DNA of 9,658 bases from Sulfuricella sp. GTDB lineage: Bacteria; Pseudomonadota; Gammaproteobacteria; Burkholderiales; Sulfuricellaceae. The notes under the pieces are model-generated. The model saw nothing but the letters and a program-made list of their open reading frames with translations. It was not told the origin of the DNA and did not search any database. The stretch covers positions 1 through 9,658 of the forward strand of contig JAUYEK010000353.1 of NCBI GenBank assembly GCA_030691435.1, in the 5' to 3' direction. Shown here one piece after another: positions 1-5,969 of the stretch. Numbering within the stretch: the stretch's first letter is position 1; every line of letters starts with the position of its first letter. A program made the translations under genes and the position numbers.

Positions 1-309
1 GGCTGGATCGGGGTGGAAGTACAGGACATCACGCCAGAGCTGGCGGAAACTTTCAAAATGCGCAAAACCAGCGGCGTCCTGATCGCCGGGGTGCTGCGCG
101 GCGGCCCGGCAGATCGGGCCGGCGTCAAACCGGGAGACATCCTGCTGGAAATCAGCGGCAAACCGGTCGACGATTCAACCGACATGCTCAACCAGGTTTC
201 CAGCCTGCTGCCTGGCAAGGTCGCCGCGCTGAAGATTTTGCGCAACCAGACCGAAGCCCAGCTCCATGTCAGCATCGGAAAACGCCCGAAGGCGCGGCAA
301 AATAATTAA
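1..309 (+). CDS. HtrA/DegS-like periplasmic serine protease, C-terminal PDZ fragment
   Basis: This is the last 102 residues of a protein whose beginning lies left of the window; the reading frame is open from base 1 and ends at TAA 307-309. The fragment opens with GWIGVEVQ and TPELAETF, typical of the start of the PDZ domain that follows the trypsin-like domain in DegS, AlgW and DegQ proteins. It continues through GVLIAGVLRGGPADRAGVKPGD, the usual peptide-binding and turn segment of HtrA PDZ domains. The protein ends directly after this PDZ, which suggests a single-PDZ, DegS/AlgW-like envelope protease rather than a two-PDZ DegP/MucD, although I cannot exclude that this is a second PDZ. The catalytic His-Asp-Ser residues are outside the window. 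Family function (known): periplasmic quality control or envelope-stress signalling. An htrA-type gene next to tatC is, from memory, a common betaproteobacterial arrangement. Confidence 0.88.
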   Translation, partial: GWIGVEVQDITPELAETFKMRKTSGVLIAGVLRGGPADRAGVKPGDILLEISGKPVDDSTDMLNQVSSLLPGKVAALKILRNQTEAQLHVSIGKRPKARQNN

Positions 310-339
310 AGTTAATTCTGTAATAATATTGGTAACCCA

Positions 340-378
340 TTGCAGAGACTTAGGAAAAATACTAATATTCTTAGAATA
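340..378 (+). promoter_or_regulatory. Candidate promoter and 13-nt palindrome upstream of the diguanylate cyclase gene
   Basis: The 93-nt gap between the protease stop and the cyclase ATG at 403 is AT-rich compared with its surroundings. It contains TTGCAG (340-345), a 17-nt spacer and TAATAT (363-368), a weak sigma-70-like pair. An alternative -10, TAGAAT (372-377), is a better match but has no good -35. A perfect palindrome, TATTCT-T-AGAATA (366-378), overlaps both -10 candidates and could be an operator. No hairpin terminator for the protease gene was seen. These assignments are by eye only. Confidence 0.3.
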
Positions 379-402
379 CTTTGCAGCAATGGCCAGACAC
401 CC

Positions 403-2274
403 ATGACCCTCAACACCAAGACTCTGCTGTTTTTCTCCGCCCTGATGGGACTTTTAGTGCTGGTTCTGGCCGCCATCAGCCTTTATTCCTTCCGTCAGTT
501 CTCCCTCTACACTGCCGAGCACCACGCCCGTTCAGTGGCGGAAACGATCAAAGTGGGCCTGACTGAAAACATGGTCAACGGCACCATCGGCAAGCGTCCG
601 CAATTCCTGGATCGGCTGGCTGGAGTACCGGGAGTACAGAATGTACGGATCATACGCGGGCCCGCGGTAGTCAAGCAGTTCGGACCAGGCCTTGCCCAGG
701 AGCGCCCGGCGGACGGAATTGAAACCCAGGTGGTCAACTATGGCAAGGCGAGCTTCGACGTACTGGAAAAGGAGGACGCCTCAATCTTCCGCGCCATCAT
801 CCCCTATGTCGCCACCGACCATGGCACACCCAACTGCCTGCAATGCCATGCCGTCAGCAACGGCACCATACTGGGCGCGGTCTCCATCGACATTCCCCTG
901 AGCGATGTTAAGCGGCAGGCGATCACCGCCACCGCAATGGTTAGCCTGTCTGTATTTCTGGCCGCTTTGCTGGCGCTGCTGCTGCTACGCTGGCAGCTTC
1001 GGCCGCTAGTGGAAACCGCGGGCGCCGTGAAGGCTGTCGTAACCCAGGCAATCGGTGGGGCCTTCCACGGCCGGATCGAACAGCGCACTTCTGACGAAGT
1101 CGGCGAAATCGCCGTCCAGCTCAACCGGCTGATGGCGTTCCTGGACGAGGGGATCGGCACTATCGGCCGGCGCGTGAGCGAATTGATGGGGCATCACCAA
1201 CAGCCACTGAATACCGGCAACCAACTGGTCACCACCACCGAAATGGTGGAGGGACTGGTGGAAGTATCACGCTACAAGCAGGCCATCGAGGAAGACCAGA
1301 CCAAGCTGGAAGTCTATCAGCGCCTGGTAAACGTACTGGGCGACAAGTACGATTTCCACCGCTTTTCCATCTACGAGGTAGCCTCGAGCAAGAACCGCAT
1401 GACGCCGATTGCTGTCGATGGCGAAATCGGTGCGCCATGCCGCTGGTGCGACTCGCAGATCCTGATCGACGCCAACACCTGCCGGGTGAAACGCACCGGC
1501 CACGAAGTCAATGGCATCGACTCCCCCGGCATTTGCACCATGTTCCGGGGTGAAAACGGCGGAGAAAAACATCTCCACCTGTGCCTGCCGATTACCCAGT
1601 CGGGCTCTGTCGGCAGCGTGGTTCAGATCGTAGTAAGCCCGGACGAGGCGCAGTTCGCAACCATGTTAACCCCATTCATCGCCGTATACCTGCGGGAAAC
1701 CGCGCCAGTGCTCGAAGCGAAGCGGCTGATGGAACACCTGCGCGAAAGCTCGCTGCGCGATGCCATGACCGGTCTCTACAACCGGCGCTTCCTGGAAGAA
1801 TACGTTACCACCCTGGTCGCCACCAGCCAGCGCCGGCAAAGCCCTTTTTCGGTGCTCATGCTGGACCTGGACTATTTCAAGCAGGTCAACGACACCTTCG
1901 GCCACGAAGCCGGCGATAAAGTGCTCAAGACCCTGGCCGAAACCCTGGTCAAGAGTGTGCGCACGTCCGATATGGTGATTCGCTACGGCGGGGAGGAGTT
2001 TCTCATCGTGTTGCTGGATACCGGTGCCGAAATCGCGATGGATATCGCTGAAAAGATCCGTGCCAAAGTCGAGGGAACCAAGGTCTCGCTGCCGGGAACG
2101 ATGCTGCAGAAAACCATTTCCATTGGCGTGTCCGAGTTTCCATCCGACACGGATACCTTCTGGCAAGTGGTCAAGTTCGCCGATGTCGCTCTCTACGAGG
2201 CCAAGAGCCAGGGTCGCAATCGCGTAATCCGTTTTATTCCCTCAATGTGGACGACGGAAACGGGCAAACTCTAG
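403..2274 (+). CDS. Membrane diguanylate cyclase with periplasmic c-heme motif, HAMP, Cys-rich GAF-like domain and GGEEF domain
   Basis: This is a predicted sensor enzyme that makes cyclic di-GMP from two GTP. Using the ATG at 403 (623 residues), a membrane helix spans about residues 7-30. A periplasmic domain of about 140 residues follows and contains CLQCH (145-149), a covalent c-type heme motif. A second helix lies at 174-195, then a HAMP linker (about 196-250, with DEVGEIAVQLNRL). A GAF-like cytoplasmic region (about 290-440) carries cysteines 346, 349, 360, 378 and 394. The GGDEF domain (about 445-610) has DAMTGLYNRR from 453, DLDYFK 488-493 and the active site GGEEF 529-533. RTSD (520-523) sits five residues before GGEEF, as in a product-inhibition I-site. 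A longer reading from TTG 340 would add 21 polar residues before the signal anchor and overlap the candidate promoter, so I prefer 403, although no clear ribosome site precedes either. Catalytic function is confident; the sensed signal (redox, NO, CO or O2) is inference. No EAL domain is present. Confidence 0.9.
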   Translation: MTLNTKTLLFFSALMGLLVLVLAAISLYSFRQFSLYTAEHHARSVAETIKVGLTENMVNGTIGKRPQFLDRLAGVPGVQNVRIIRGPAVVKQFGPGLAQERPADGIETQVVNYGKASFDVLEKEDASIFRAIIPYVATDHGTPNCLQCHAVSNGTILGAVSIDIPLSDVKRQAITATAMVSLSVFLAALLALLLLRWQLRPLVETAGAVKAVVTQAIGGAFHGRIEQRTSDEVGEIAVQLNRLMAFLDEGIGTIGRRVSELMGHHQQPLNTGNQLVTTTEMVEGLVEVSRYKQAIEEDQTKLEVYQRLVNVLGDKYDFHRFSIYEVASSKNRMTPIAVDGEIGAPCRWCDSQILIDANTCRVKRTGHEVNGIDSPGICTMFRGENGGEKHLHLCLPITQSGSVGSVVQIVVSPDEAQFATMLTPFIAVYLRETAPVLEAKRLMEHLRESSLRDAMTGLYNRRFLEEYVTTLVATSQRRQSPFSVLMLDLDYFKQVNDTFGHEAGDKVLKTLAETLVKSVRTSDMVIRYGGEEFLIVLLDTGAEIAMDIAEKIRAKVEGTKVSLPGTMLQKTISIGVSEFPSDTDTFWQVVKFADVALYEAKSQGRNRVIRFIPSMWTTETGKL

Positions 2275-3089
2275 TCCCGCGTTTCGCCCTGCTTGTGCTC
2301 GATGGCATCCAGCTCGCGTTCCATTTCCTCATCACTGAGCGGCTGGTAATCCGGCTCAGCCGCAGCAGCCTTTTTCTCCATCATCGAGGCAACCACAATA
2401 CCCAGTTCATACAGCAGCCAGAGCGGCACCGCCAGCATGATCTGGGACACCACGTCGGGCGGAGTGAAGATGGCGCCGATCACGAAGGCGCCGACAACCA
2501 CATAGGAACGGATCTCGCGCAGCTTCTCGACGCTGACCATGCCCATCCTCACCAGCACCACCACTACCACCGGCACCTCGAAGGTGATGCCGAAGGCGAC
2601 GAACAGGGTCAGGACAAAATCCAGGTACTTGTTGATATCGGTCATCACCGCCACGCCCTGCGGCGCAACCGAGGTGACAAAACCGAATACCACCGGGAAC
2701 ACGAGGAAATAGGCGAAAGCCATGCCGCACAGGAACAGGAAAGTGCTCGCCGCCACCAGCGGTGCGATCAAACGTCTTTCATGCGCGTACAGACCGGGGG
2801 CGATGAAGGCCCATATCTGATAGAGCACATAGGGCAGGGCGACCATGAAGGCGGCCATCATCGCCACCTTCATCGGCACGAAGAACGGCGTAGTGACGTC
2901 GGTAGCGATCATCTGACCGCCCTTGGGCATTGCAGCGAGCAGCGGCTGCGCCAGCAGGGCGTAAAGATCGCCGGCGAAGGGAAACAGGCAAATGAACACC
3001 AACCCCACCGCGATCAGCGCGCGCAGCAATCGGCTGCGCAGCTCGATCAAATGGGAAAAAAACGATTCGGAAGTTTCAGGCGTAATCAC
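2271..3089 (-). CDS. tatC: Sec-independent protein translocase TatC
   Basis: This is the polytopic core of the twin-arginine translocon. With TatB it recognises the RR signal peptide of folded proteins and then recruits TatA in the inner membrane. The 272-residue protein has the N-terminal HLIELR signature (13-18) with the Glu known to contact signal peptides. It also has the YQIWAFIAPGLYAHER loop (Glu at 104), the second conserved binding region, and hydrophobic segments consistent with six helices. The tail from about 240 is charged and acidic. The GTG start (3089-3087) overlaps the tatB TGA in a GTGA, favouring coupled translation. The TAG stop overlaps the stop of the convergent cyclase gene in a shared CTAG. 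It is the last gene of the his-hinT-tat string. Confidence 0.97.
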   Translation of the reverse strand: MITPETSESFFSHLIELRSRLLRALIAVGLVFICLFPFAGDLYALLAQPLLAAMPKGGQMIATDVTTPFFVPMKVAMMAAFMVALPYVLYQIWAFIAPGLYAHERRLIAPLVAASTFLFLCGMAFAYFLVFPVVFGFVTSVAPQGVAVMTDINKYLDFVLTLFVAFGITFEVPVVVVVLVRMGMVSVEKLREIRSYVVVGAFVIGAIFTPPDVVSQIMLAVPLWLLYELGIVVASMMEKKAAAAEPDYQPLSDEEMERELDAIEHKQGETRD

Positions 3090-3526
3090 TTGGATGAAAT
3101 CTCAGCTTTGGGAGGGTGCGCCGAATCCAGACCCAACTCAAGCTGAGGCGATGCGACTACGGGGGTTTCTGCAGATGGCTGGAGCTGCGGTTCATTGGGC
3201 TTTTCCGCAGCCGCGTCACCTTGTGAGGGAGCAGCCAGTATAGCCGATTCCGCCACGCCCCTGAATTCCTGCTCGACGTGCTGGGTTTCCTCGATGATCA
3301 AATGCTCGGCAGTCGAGGCCTTCGCGCGCATATCGGCTTCGATCTTGCGCAACTCATCCAGCTTGAGCTGATTGTTGATGTCAGCCTTGACCTCGGAAAC
3401 ATAACGCTGCGCCCGACCGAACAGCAGGCCGGCGGCGCGCGCCACTTTCGGCATGCGCTCCGGGCCGACGACAATCAGCGCAACGACACCGATCACCACC
3501 AGTTCGAAGAAACTGAAGTCGAACAT
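3086..3526 (-). CDS. tatB: Sec-independent protein translocase subunit TatB
   Basis: TatB is the single-span partner of TatC in the receptor complex for twin-arginine signal peptides. The 146-residue protein has the expected N-terminal membrane helix (about 4-21) with Glu8 and the hinge GPERMP (21-26). An amphipathic helix follows (RAAGLLFGRAQRYVSEVKAD), then a long charged helical stretch and a low-complexity Pro/Ala/Glu-rich tail, as is usual for TatB. The ATG at 3526 is preceded by AGGA about 10 nt upstream. That AGGA is part of the inverted repeat bounding the element between tatA and tatB, so the element may have reshaped the ribosome site. The gene overlaps tatC by 4 nt. Confidence 0.95.
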   Translation of the reverse strand: MFDFSFFELVVIGVVALIVVGPERMPKVARAAGLLFGRAQRYVSEVKADINNQLKLDELRKIEADMRAKASTAEHLIIEETQHVEQEFRGVAESAILAAPSQGDAAAEKPNEPQLQPSAETPVVASPQLELGLDSAHPPKAEISSK

Positions 3527-3534
3527 GGCGGATT

Positions 3535-3553
3535 ATCCTAGAAACCTTAGTTG
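3535..3553 (+). repeat. Left terminal inverted repeat of the tatA/tatB element
   Basis: The 19-nt arm ATCCTAGAAACCTTAGTTG pairs with the arm at 3813-3831 with a single T/C difference. It lies immediately upstream of tatB on the transcribed strand and includes the AGGA nearest the tatB start. Confidence 0.75.
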
Positions 3554-3800
3554 GACGGGGTGGAGTGTGCGATTTTTGGGGTGCAGGGCAAGGCACAACG
3601 ACGCGGAATGGTCGTTCCATTCCAAGGAGTTGCACCCGTAAAGGGCGTCCCCGCCGGGAGTGGCAGCAAAGCTGCTCGCTCCGGCGAGATAACGCCGCCA
3701 TGCGCCGCAAAAACCGTGCAATCCACCCCGTAGCGGACTCACCCATCTGGTGAAAGGACAAATCATGAACAAGTTTATTAGAATCATGGTATTAAATATC

Positions 3801-3818
3801 CAGTTGAGCGGTCAACTG
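3801..3818 (-). terminator. Hairpin 12 nt downstream of tatA, possible weak attenuator
   Basis: A perfect 7-bp stem, CAGTTGA/TCAACTG, with a 4-nt loop begins 12 nt after the tatA stop in the direction of transcription. The following bases (GATATTTAATA) are AU-rich but not a proper U-run, so this is not a textbook intrinsic terminator. It could act as an mRNA 3'-end stabiliser or partial attenuator between tatA and tatBC, or simply be part of the element's end. Confidence 0.3.
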
Positions 3819-3831
3819 AGGTTTCTAGGAT
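3813..3831 (-). repeat. Right terminal inverted repeat, touching the tatA stop
   Basis: Read on the minus strand this is ATCCTAGAAACCTCAGTTG, the partner of 3535-3553. It touches the tatA stop codon (TGA, 3833-3831) and shares base 3831 with it, so tatA ends exactly where the element begins. Confidence 0.75.
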
Positions 3832-4052
3832 CATGATACGGTCTTGTTCTTGACTTCGCCTTCGATGGTTTGGCCGGTCTGCTGCGCCGTCGCATCGATC
3901 TTCGGCGTTTTTTCCTCTTCCTTGACGGCTTCCTTGAAGCTCTTCACCGCGCCGCCCAGGTCGCCGCCTACGTTACGCAGTTTCTTGGTGCCGAAAATCA
4001 CCAGCACGATCACCAGTACGATCAGCCAATGCCAGATGCTGAATGAGCCCAT
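3831..4052 (-). CDS. tatA: Sec-independent protein translocase subunit TatA
   Basis: TatA is the pore-forming or membrane-thinning component that oligomerises at the TatBC receptor to move folded proteins across the inner membrane. The 73-residue protein has a short N-terminal helix ([16 protein letters not shown]), the conserved Phe-Gly hinge (20-21) and the amphipathic helix [23 protein letters not shown], followed by an acidic/polar tail ending [12 protein letters not shown]. The absence of a polar Gln or Glu near residue 8 points to TatA rather than TatB. The start is supported by a strong AGAGGAG ribosome site 6 nt upstream. The protein is at the short end for the family, and its stop lies at the edge of the repeat element, so its last few residues may have been altered by the insertion. 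Confidence 0.95.
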   Translation of the reverse strand: MGSFSIWHWLIVLVIVLVIFGTKKLRNVGGDLGGAVKSFKEAVKEEEKTPKIDATAQQTGQTIEGEVKNKTVS

Positions 4053-4058
4053 TTTCTT

Positions 4059-4065
4059 CTCCTCT
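4059..4065 (-). promoter_or_regulatory. Strong ribosome binding site of tatA
   Basis: On the minus strand AGAGGAG stands 6 nt before the tatA ATG, in the 18-nt gap after hinT. It is the clearest Shine-Dalgarno site in the window and contrasts with the weak or coupled starts of its neighbours. This is consistent with the known need for more TatA than TatB or TatC. Confidence 0.75.
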
Positions 4066-4070
4066 AGAAA

Positions 4071-4406
4071 TTATAAGTGCGGCAGCTTGCCGCCGCCGAT
4101 GACATGGACGTGCAGGTGCATCACCACCTGACCGCCGTCCTTGCCGGTGTTGATGACGGTCTTGAAGCCGTCGTTCAGACCCTGTTCCTTCGCCAGCACC
4201 GGCGCCAGCAGGAGGATGCGACCGAGCAGCATTTCGTGCCGGGCATGGCAGTCCTCCAGCGAGGCGAGGTGCTCTTTCGGCACGATCATGAAATGAACCG
4301 GTGCTGCAGGGTTGACGTCATGGAAGGCGATAAGTTCACCGTCCTCGTACACCTTGCGGCAGGGAATCTCGCCCGCCGCGATCTTGCAGAAGATACAATC
4401 GCTCAT
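4071..4406 (-). CDS. hinT: HIT family purine nucleoside phosphoramidase HinT
   Basis: This is a cytoplasmic histidine-triad hydrolase that cleaves AMP-linked phosphoramidates such as AMP-lysine and acyl-adenylates. The triad is HLHVH (His 97, 99, 101), in the usual [12 protein letters not shown] context near the C-terminus. The N-terminus has MSDCIFCKI with a CxxC pair, as in zinc-containing members, and the body has the typical segments [21 protein letters not shown] and [13 protein letters not shown]. At 111 residues it is normal length. The frame is open further upstream, but I chose the ATG at 4406 because the extra 40 residues are Arg/Gly-rich and overlap hisE, and this ATG forms an ATGA overlap with the hisE stop. 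Its place between his and tat genes is, from memory, common in betaproteobacteria. Confidence 0.95.
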   Translation of the reverse strand: MSDCIFCKIAAGEIPCRKVYEDGELIAFHDVNPAAPVHFMIVPKEHLASLEDCHARHEMLLGRILLLAPVLAKEQGLNDGFKTVINTGKDGGQVVMHLHVHVIGGGKLPHL

Positions 4407-4723
4407 TGCTCGCCCCTCGCGGCCTTCTCGGCAAGACCGGACAACCCCTCGCGCCGCGCCAGTTCGTCGAGCACTTCTTCCGGACGCACCCCCTGGCTGG
4501 CCAGCATCACCAGACAATGAAACCACAAATCGGCGGTTTCGTACACGATCTGCTGCCGGTCGCCGTTCTTGGCCGCCACGATGGTTTCCGTAGCCTCTTC
4601 GCCGATTTTCTTCAGGATAGCGTCCAACCCCTTGGCGTACAGCTTGGCCACGTAGGAGCTGGCCGGGTCAGCCTGCTTGCGGGCTTCCAGGGTATCTGCC
4701 AGCCGACCGAGTATATCGCTCAT
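4403..4723 (-). CDS. hisE: Phosphoribosyl-ATP pyrophosphatase HisE
   Basis: HisE performs the second step of histidine synthesis, hydrolysing PR-ATP to PR-AMP and pyrophosphate in the cytoplasm. The 106-residue all-helical protein carries the MazG-like metal-binding pattern, EExxE in [14 protein letters not shown] (Glu 42, 43, 46) and ExxD in YETADLWFH (Glu 62, Asp 65). It is a stand-alone protein rather than the HisIE fusion found in enterobacteria. The ATG overlaps the hisI stop by 4 nt (ATGA), and its own stop overlaps the hinT start in the same way. Confidence 0.97.
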   Translation of the reverse strand: MSDILGRLADTLEARKQADPASSYVAKLYAKGLDAILKKIGEEATETIVAAKNGDRQQIVYETADLWFHCLVMLASQGVRPEEVLDELARREGLSGLAEKAARGEQ

Positions 4724-5115
4724 TTTTTATAGATCTCCGCCGGGTCTTTCAGAATCGGCTCCACCACCAGCCAGTTGCCTTTTTCCAGTTTCTGGAAGAA
4801 ACAATGGTTGCGACCGGTATGGCAGGCGATACCGCCCATCTGCTCGACCTTGAGCAACACCACGTCCTCATCGCAGTCGAGGCGAATCTCTTTGACCTTC
4901 TGCACATGGCCGGATTCCTCGCCCTTGTGCCACAGCTTTTTGCGCGAACGCGACCAGTACACCGCCTCGCCTCCCTCCGCCGTGAGCTTGAGTGCTTCGC
5001 GGTTCATCCAGGCGAACATCAGCACCGTCCCATTCGCCGCATCCTGGGCGATGACCGGCACCAGACCGTCGTCCGTCCACTTCACCTTGTTCAGCCAGAT
5101 GTCTTTTGCGCTCAT
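4720..5115 (-). CDS. hisI: Phosphoribosyl-AMP cyclohydrolase HisI
   Basis: HisI opens the purine ring of PR-AMP, the third step of histidine synthesis. The 131-residue protein shows the family's metal sites: DCDED (80-84) for Mg, with Cys 81, Cys 98 (ACHTGR) and Cys 105 (NHCFF) as the expected zinc ligands. It also has the conserved [18 protein letters not shown] segment (53-70). It is the monofunctional form, with hisE following as a separate gene. The ATG overlaps the hisF stop by 4 nt. Confidence 0.97.
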   Translation of the reverse strand: MSAKDIWLNKVKWTDDGLVPVIAQDAANGTVLMFAWMNREALKLTAEGGEAVYWSRSRKKLWHKGEESGHVQKVKEIRLDCDEDVVLLKVEQMGGIACHTGRNHCFFQKLEKGNWLVVEPILKDPAEIYKK

Positions 5116-5885
5116 AGTCTCACTTCGATGCCGTGTTGCGCCATATAGCGCTTTGCCTGCTCGACGGAATATTCACCGTAATGAAAAATACTGGCCGCCA
5201 GCACCGCATCGGCATGGCCCTTGTGCACCCCGTCCACCAGATGGTCGAGGTTGCCGACGCCGCCGCTGGCGATCACCGGAATGCCGACCGCATCGGCCAC
5301 AGCACGGGTCAGTTCGAGGTTGAAGCCGATCTTGGTGCCGTCGCGGTCCATGCTGGTCAGCAATATCTCGCCGGCGCCCATGCGCTCCATGTTCTTCGCC
5401 CATTCTACCGCATCCAGCCCGGTGTCCCTGCGCCCGCCATGAGTAAACACGTTCCAGCGCAGCGGCTCGCCCGCAACGGACACCTGCTTGGCGTCGATCG
5501 CCACCACGATGCACTGCGAGCCGAACCGCGACGAGGCATCTGCCACCAGTTGCGGATTGATCACCGCTGCGGTGTTGATGCCGACCTTGTCGGCACCGGC
5601 ATTGAGCAAGCGCCGCACGTCGTCGACGGCACGCACGCCGCCGCCCACGGTGAGGGGAATGAACACCTGCGCCGCCACTTCCTCGATAATATGCAGAATC
5701 AGCCCGCGGTTGTCGCTGCTCGCAGTGATATCGAGAAAGGTCAGTTCGTCCGCGCCCTGCTCGTCGTAGCGGCGCGCGATCTCGACCGGATCGCCGGCGT
5801 CGCGCAGCGCCACGAAATTCACGCCCTTGACGACGCGACCGTCGGTCACGTCGAGGCAGGGGATGATGCGCTTGGCCAGGCCCAT
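5112..5885 (-). CDS. hisF: Imidazole glycerol phosphate synthase cyclase subunit HisF
   Basis: HisF uses ammonia from HisH to convert PRFAR into imidazole glycerol phosphate and AICAR. The 257-residue (beta/alpha)8 barrel begins [21 protein letters not shown], with the catalytic Asp at 12. The second catalytic Asp is at 131 (VVAIDAKQV), both offset by one from the usual 11 and 130. Phosphate-binding loops ([12 protein letters not shown] and [10 protein letters not shown]) are intact. An AGGA ribosome site 6 nt before the ATG sits just beyond the end of the CACAGAG hairpin, so the repeat separates hisF from hisA without removing the ribosome site. The stop overlaps the hisI start. Confidence 0.98.
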   Translation of the reverse strand: MGLAKRIIPCLDVTDGRVVKGVNFVALRDAGDPVEIARRYDEQGADELTFLDITASSDNRGLILHIIEEVAAQVFIPLTVGGGVRAVDDVRRLLNAGADKVGINTAAVINPQLVADASSRFGSQCIVVAIDAKQVSVAGEPLRWNVFTHGGRRDTGLDAVEWAKNMERMGAGEILLTSMDRDGTKIGFNLELTRAVADAVGIPVIASGGVGNLDHLVDGVHKGHADAVLAASIFHYGEYSVEQAKRYMAQHGIEVRL

Positions 5886-5897
5886 TAAAATTCCTGG

Positions 5898-5963
5898 CCA
5901 CAGAGCTCACAGAGAGCACAGAGTAAAACCCCGCCCTCTCTGTGAACTCTGTGTTCTCTGTGG
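5898..5963. repeat. CACAGAG-type hairpin repeat between hisA and hisF
   Basis: The left arm (5898-5923) has three CACAGAG units 9 nt apart; the right arm (5938-5963) has three CTCTGTG units at the same spacing, around a 14-nt centre. The arms pair at 22 of 26 positions, and the four mismatches fall only in the 2-nt spacers between units. The repeat fills nearly all of the 84-nt hisA-hisF gap, where most of the neighbouring junctions are tight. I recognise CACAGAG-rich intergenic repeats as widespread in environmental proteobacterial genomes, but cannot name a formal family. The transcript would form a long stem in the operon mRNA. Confidence 0.85.
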
Positions 5964-5969
5964 CTGATC

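Larger units (their letters stand above)
3532..3834. mobile_element. MITE-like palindromic element with terminal inverted repeats between tatA and tatB
   Basis: This explains the whole 304-nt gap between tatA and tatB. The ends carry ATCCTAGAAACCTYAGTTG in opposite orientation (3535-3553 and the complement of 3813-3831), matching at 18 of 19 positions; a looser match extends outwards to about 3532 and 3834. A second inverted pair lies inside: 3557-3585 against 3701-3729, beginning GGGGTGGA and sharing TTTTTG, with 23 of 29 positions matching. Local hairpins include GGAATGG/CCATTCC (3605-3623) and a GC-rich stem (3652-3686) with a GCAGC-AAA-GCTGC tip. About 83 nt (3730-3812) on the right side have no counterpart on the left and are more AT-rich. 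There is no transposase gene and no convincing target duplication. The structure fits a non-autonomous, fold-back type insertion. I do not recognise a named family with certainty. Confidence 0.7.

Noticed and set aside
303..316. AATTAA-AG-TTAATT palindrome at the end of the protease gene
   Set aside because: It is AT-only with a 2-nt loop and no following U-tract, so it is not a credible terminator.
2247..3146. A 299-codon plus-strand open frame antisense to tatC
   Set aside because: It has a very His/Gln/Arg-rich composition, overlaps the cyclase end and is the mirror of a conserved membrane protein gene.
3532..3834. CRISPR array or tRNA in the tatA-tatB gap
   Set aside because: There are inverted rather than regularly spaced direct repeats, and no cloverleaf with a T-loop was found.
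4407..4526. A 40-residue N-terminal extension of HinT
   Set aside because: It is Arg/Gly-rich, overlaps hisE and is absent from the family; the internal ATG at 4406 gives the standard length and an ATGA overlap.
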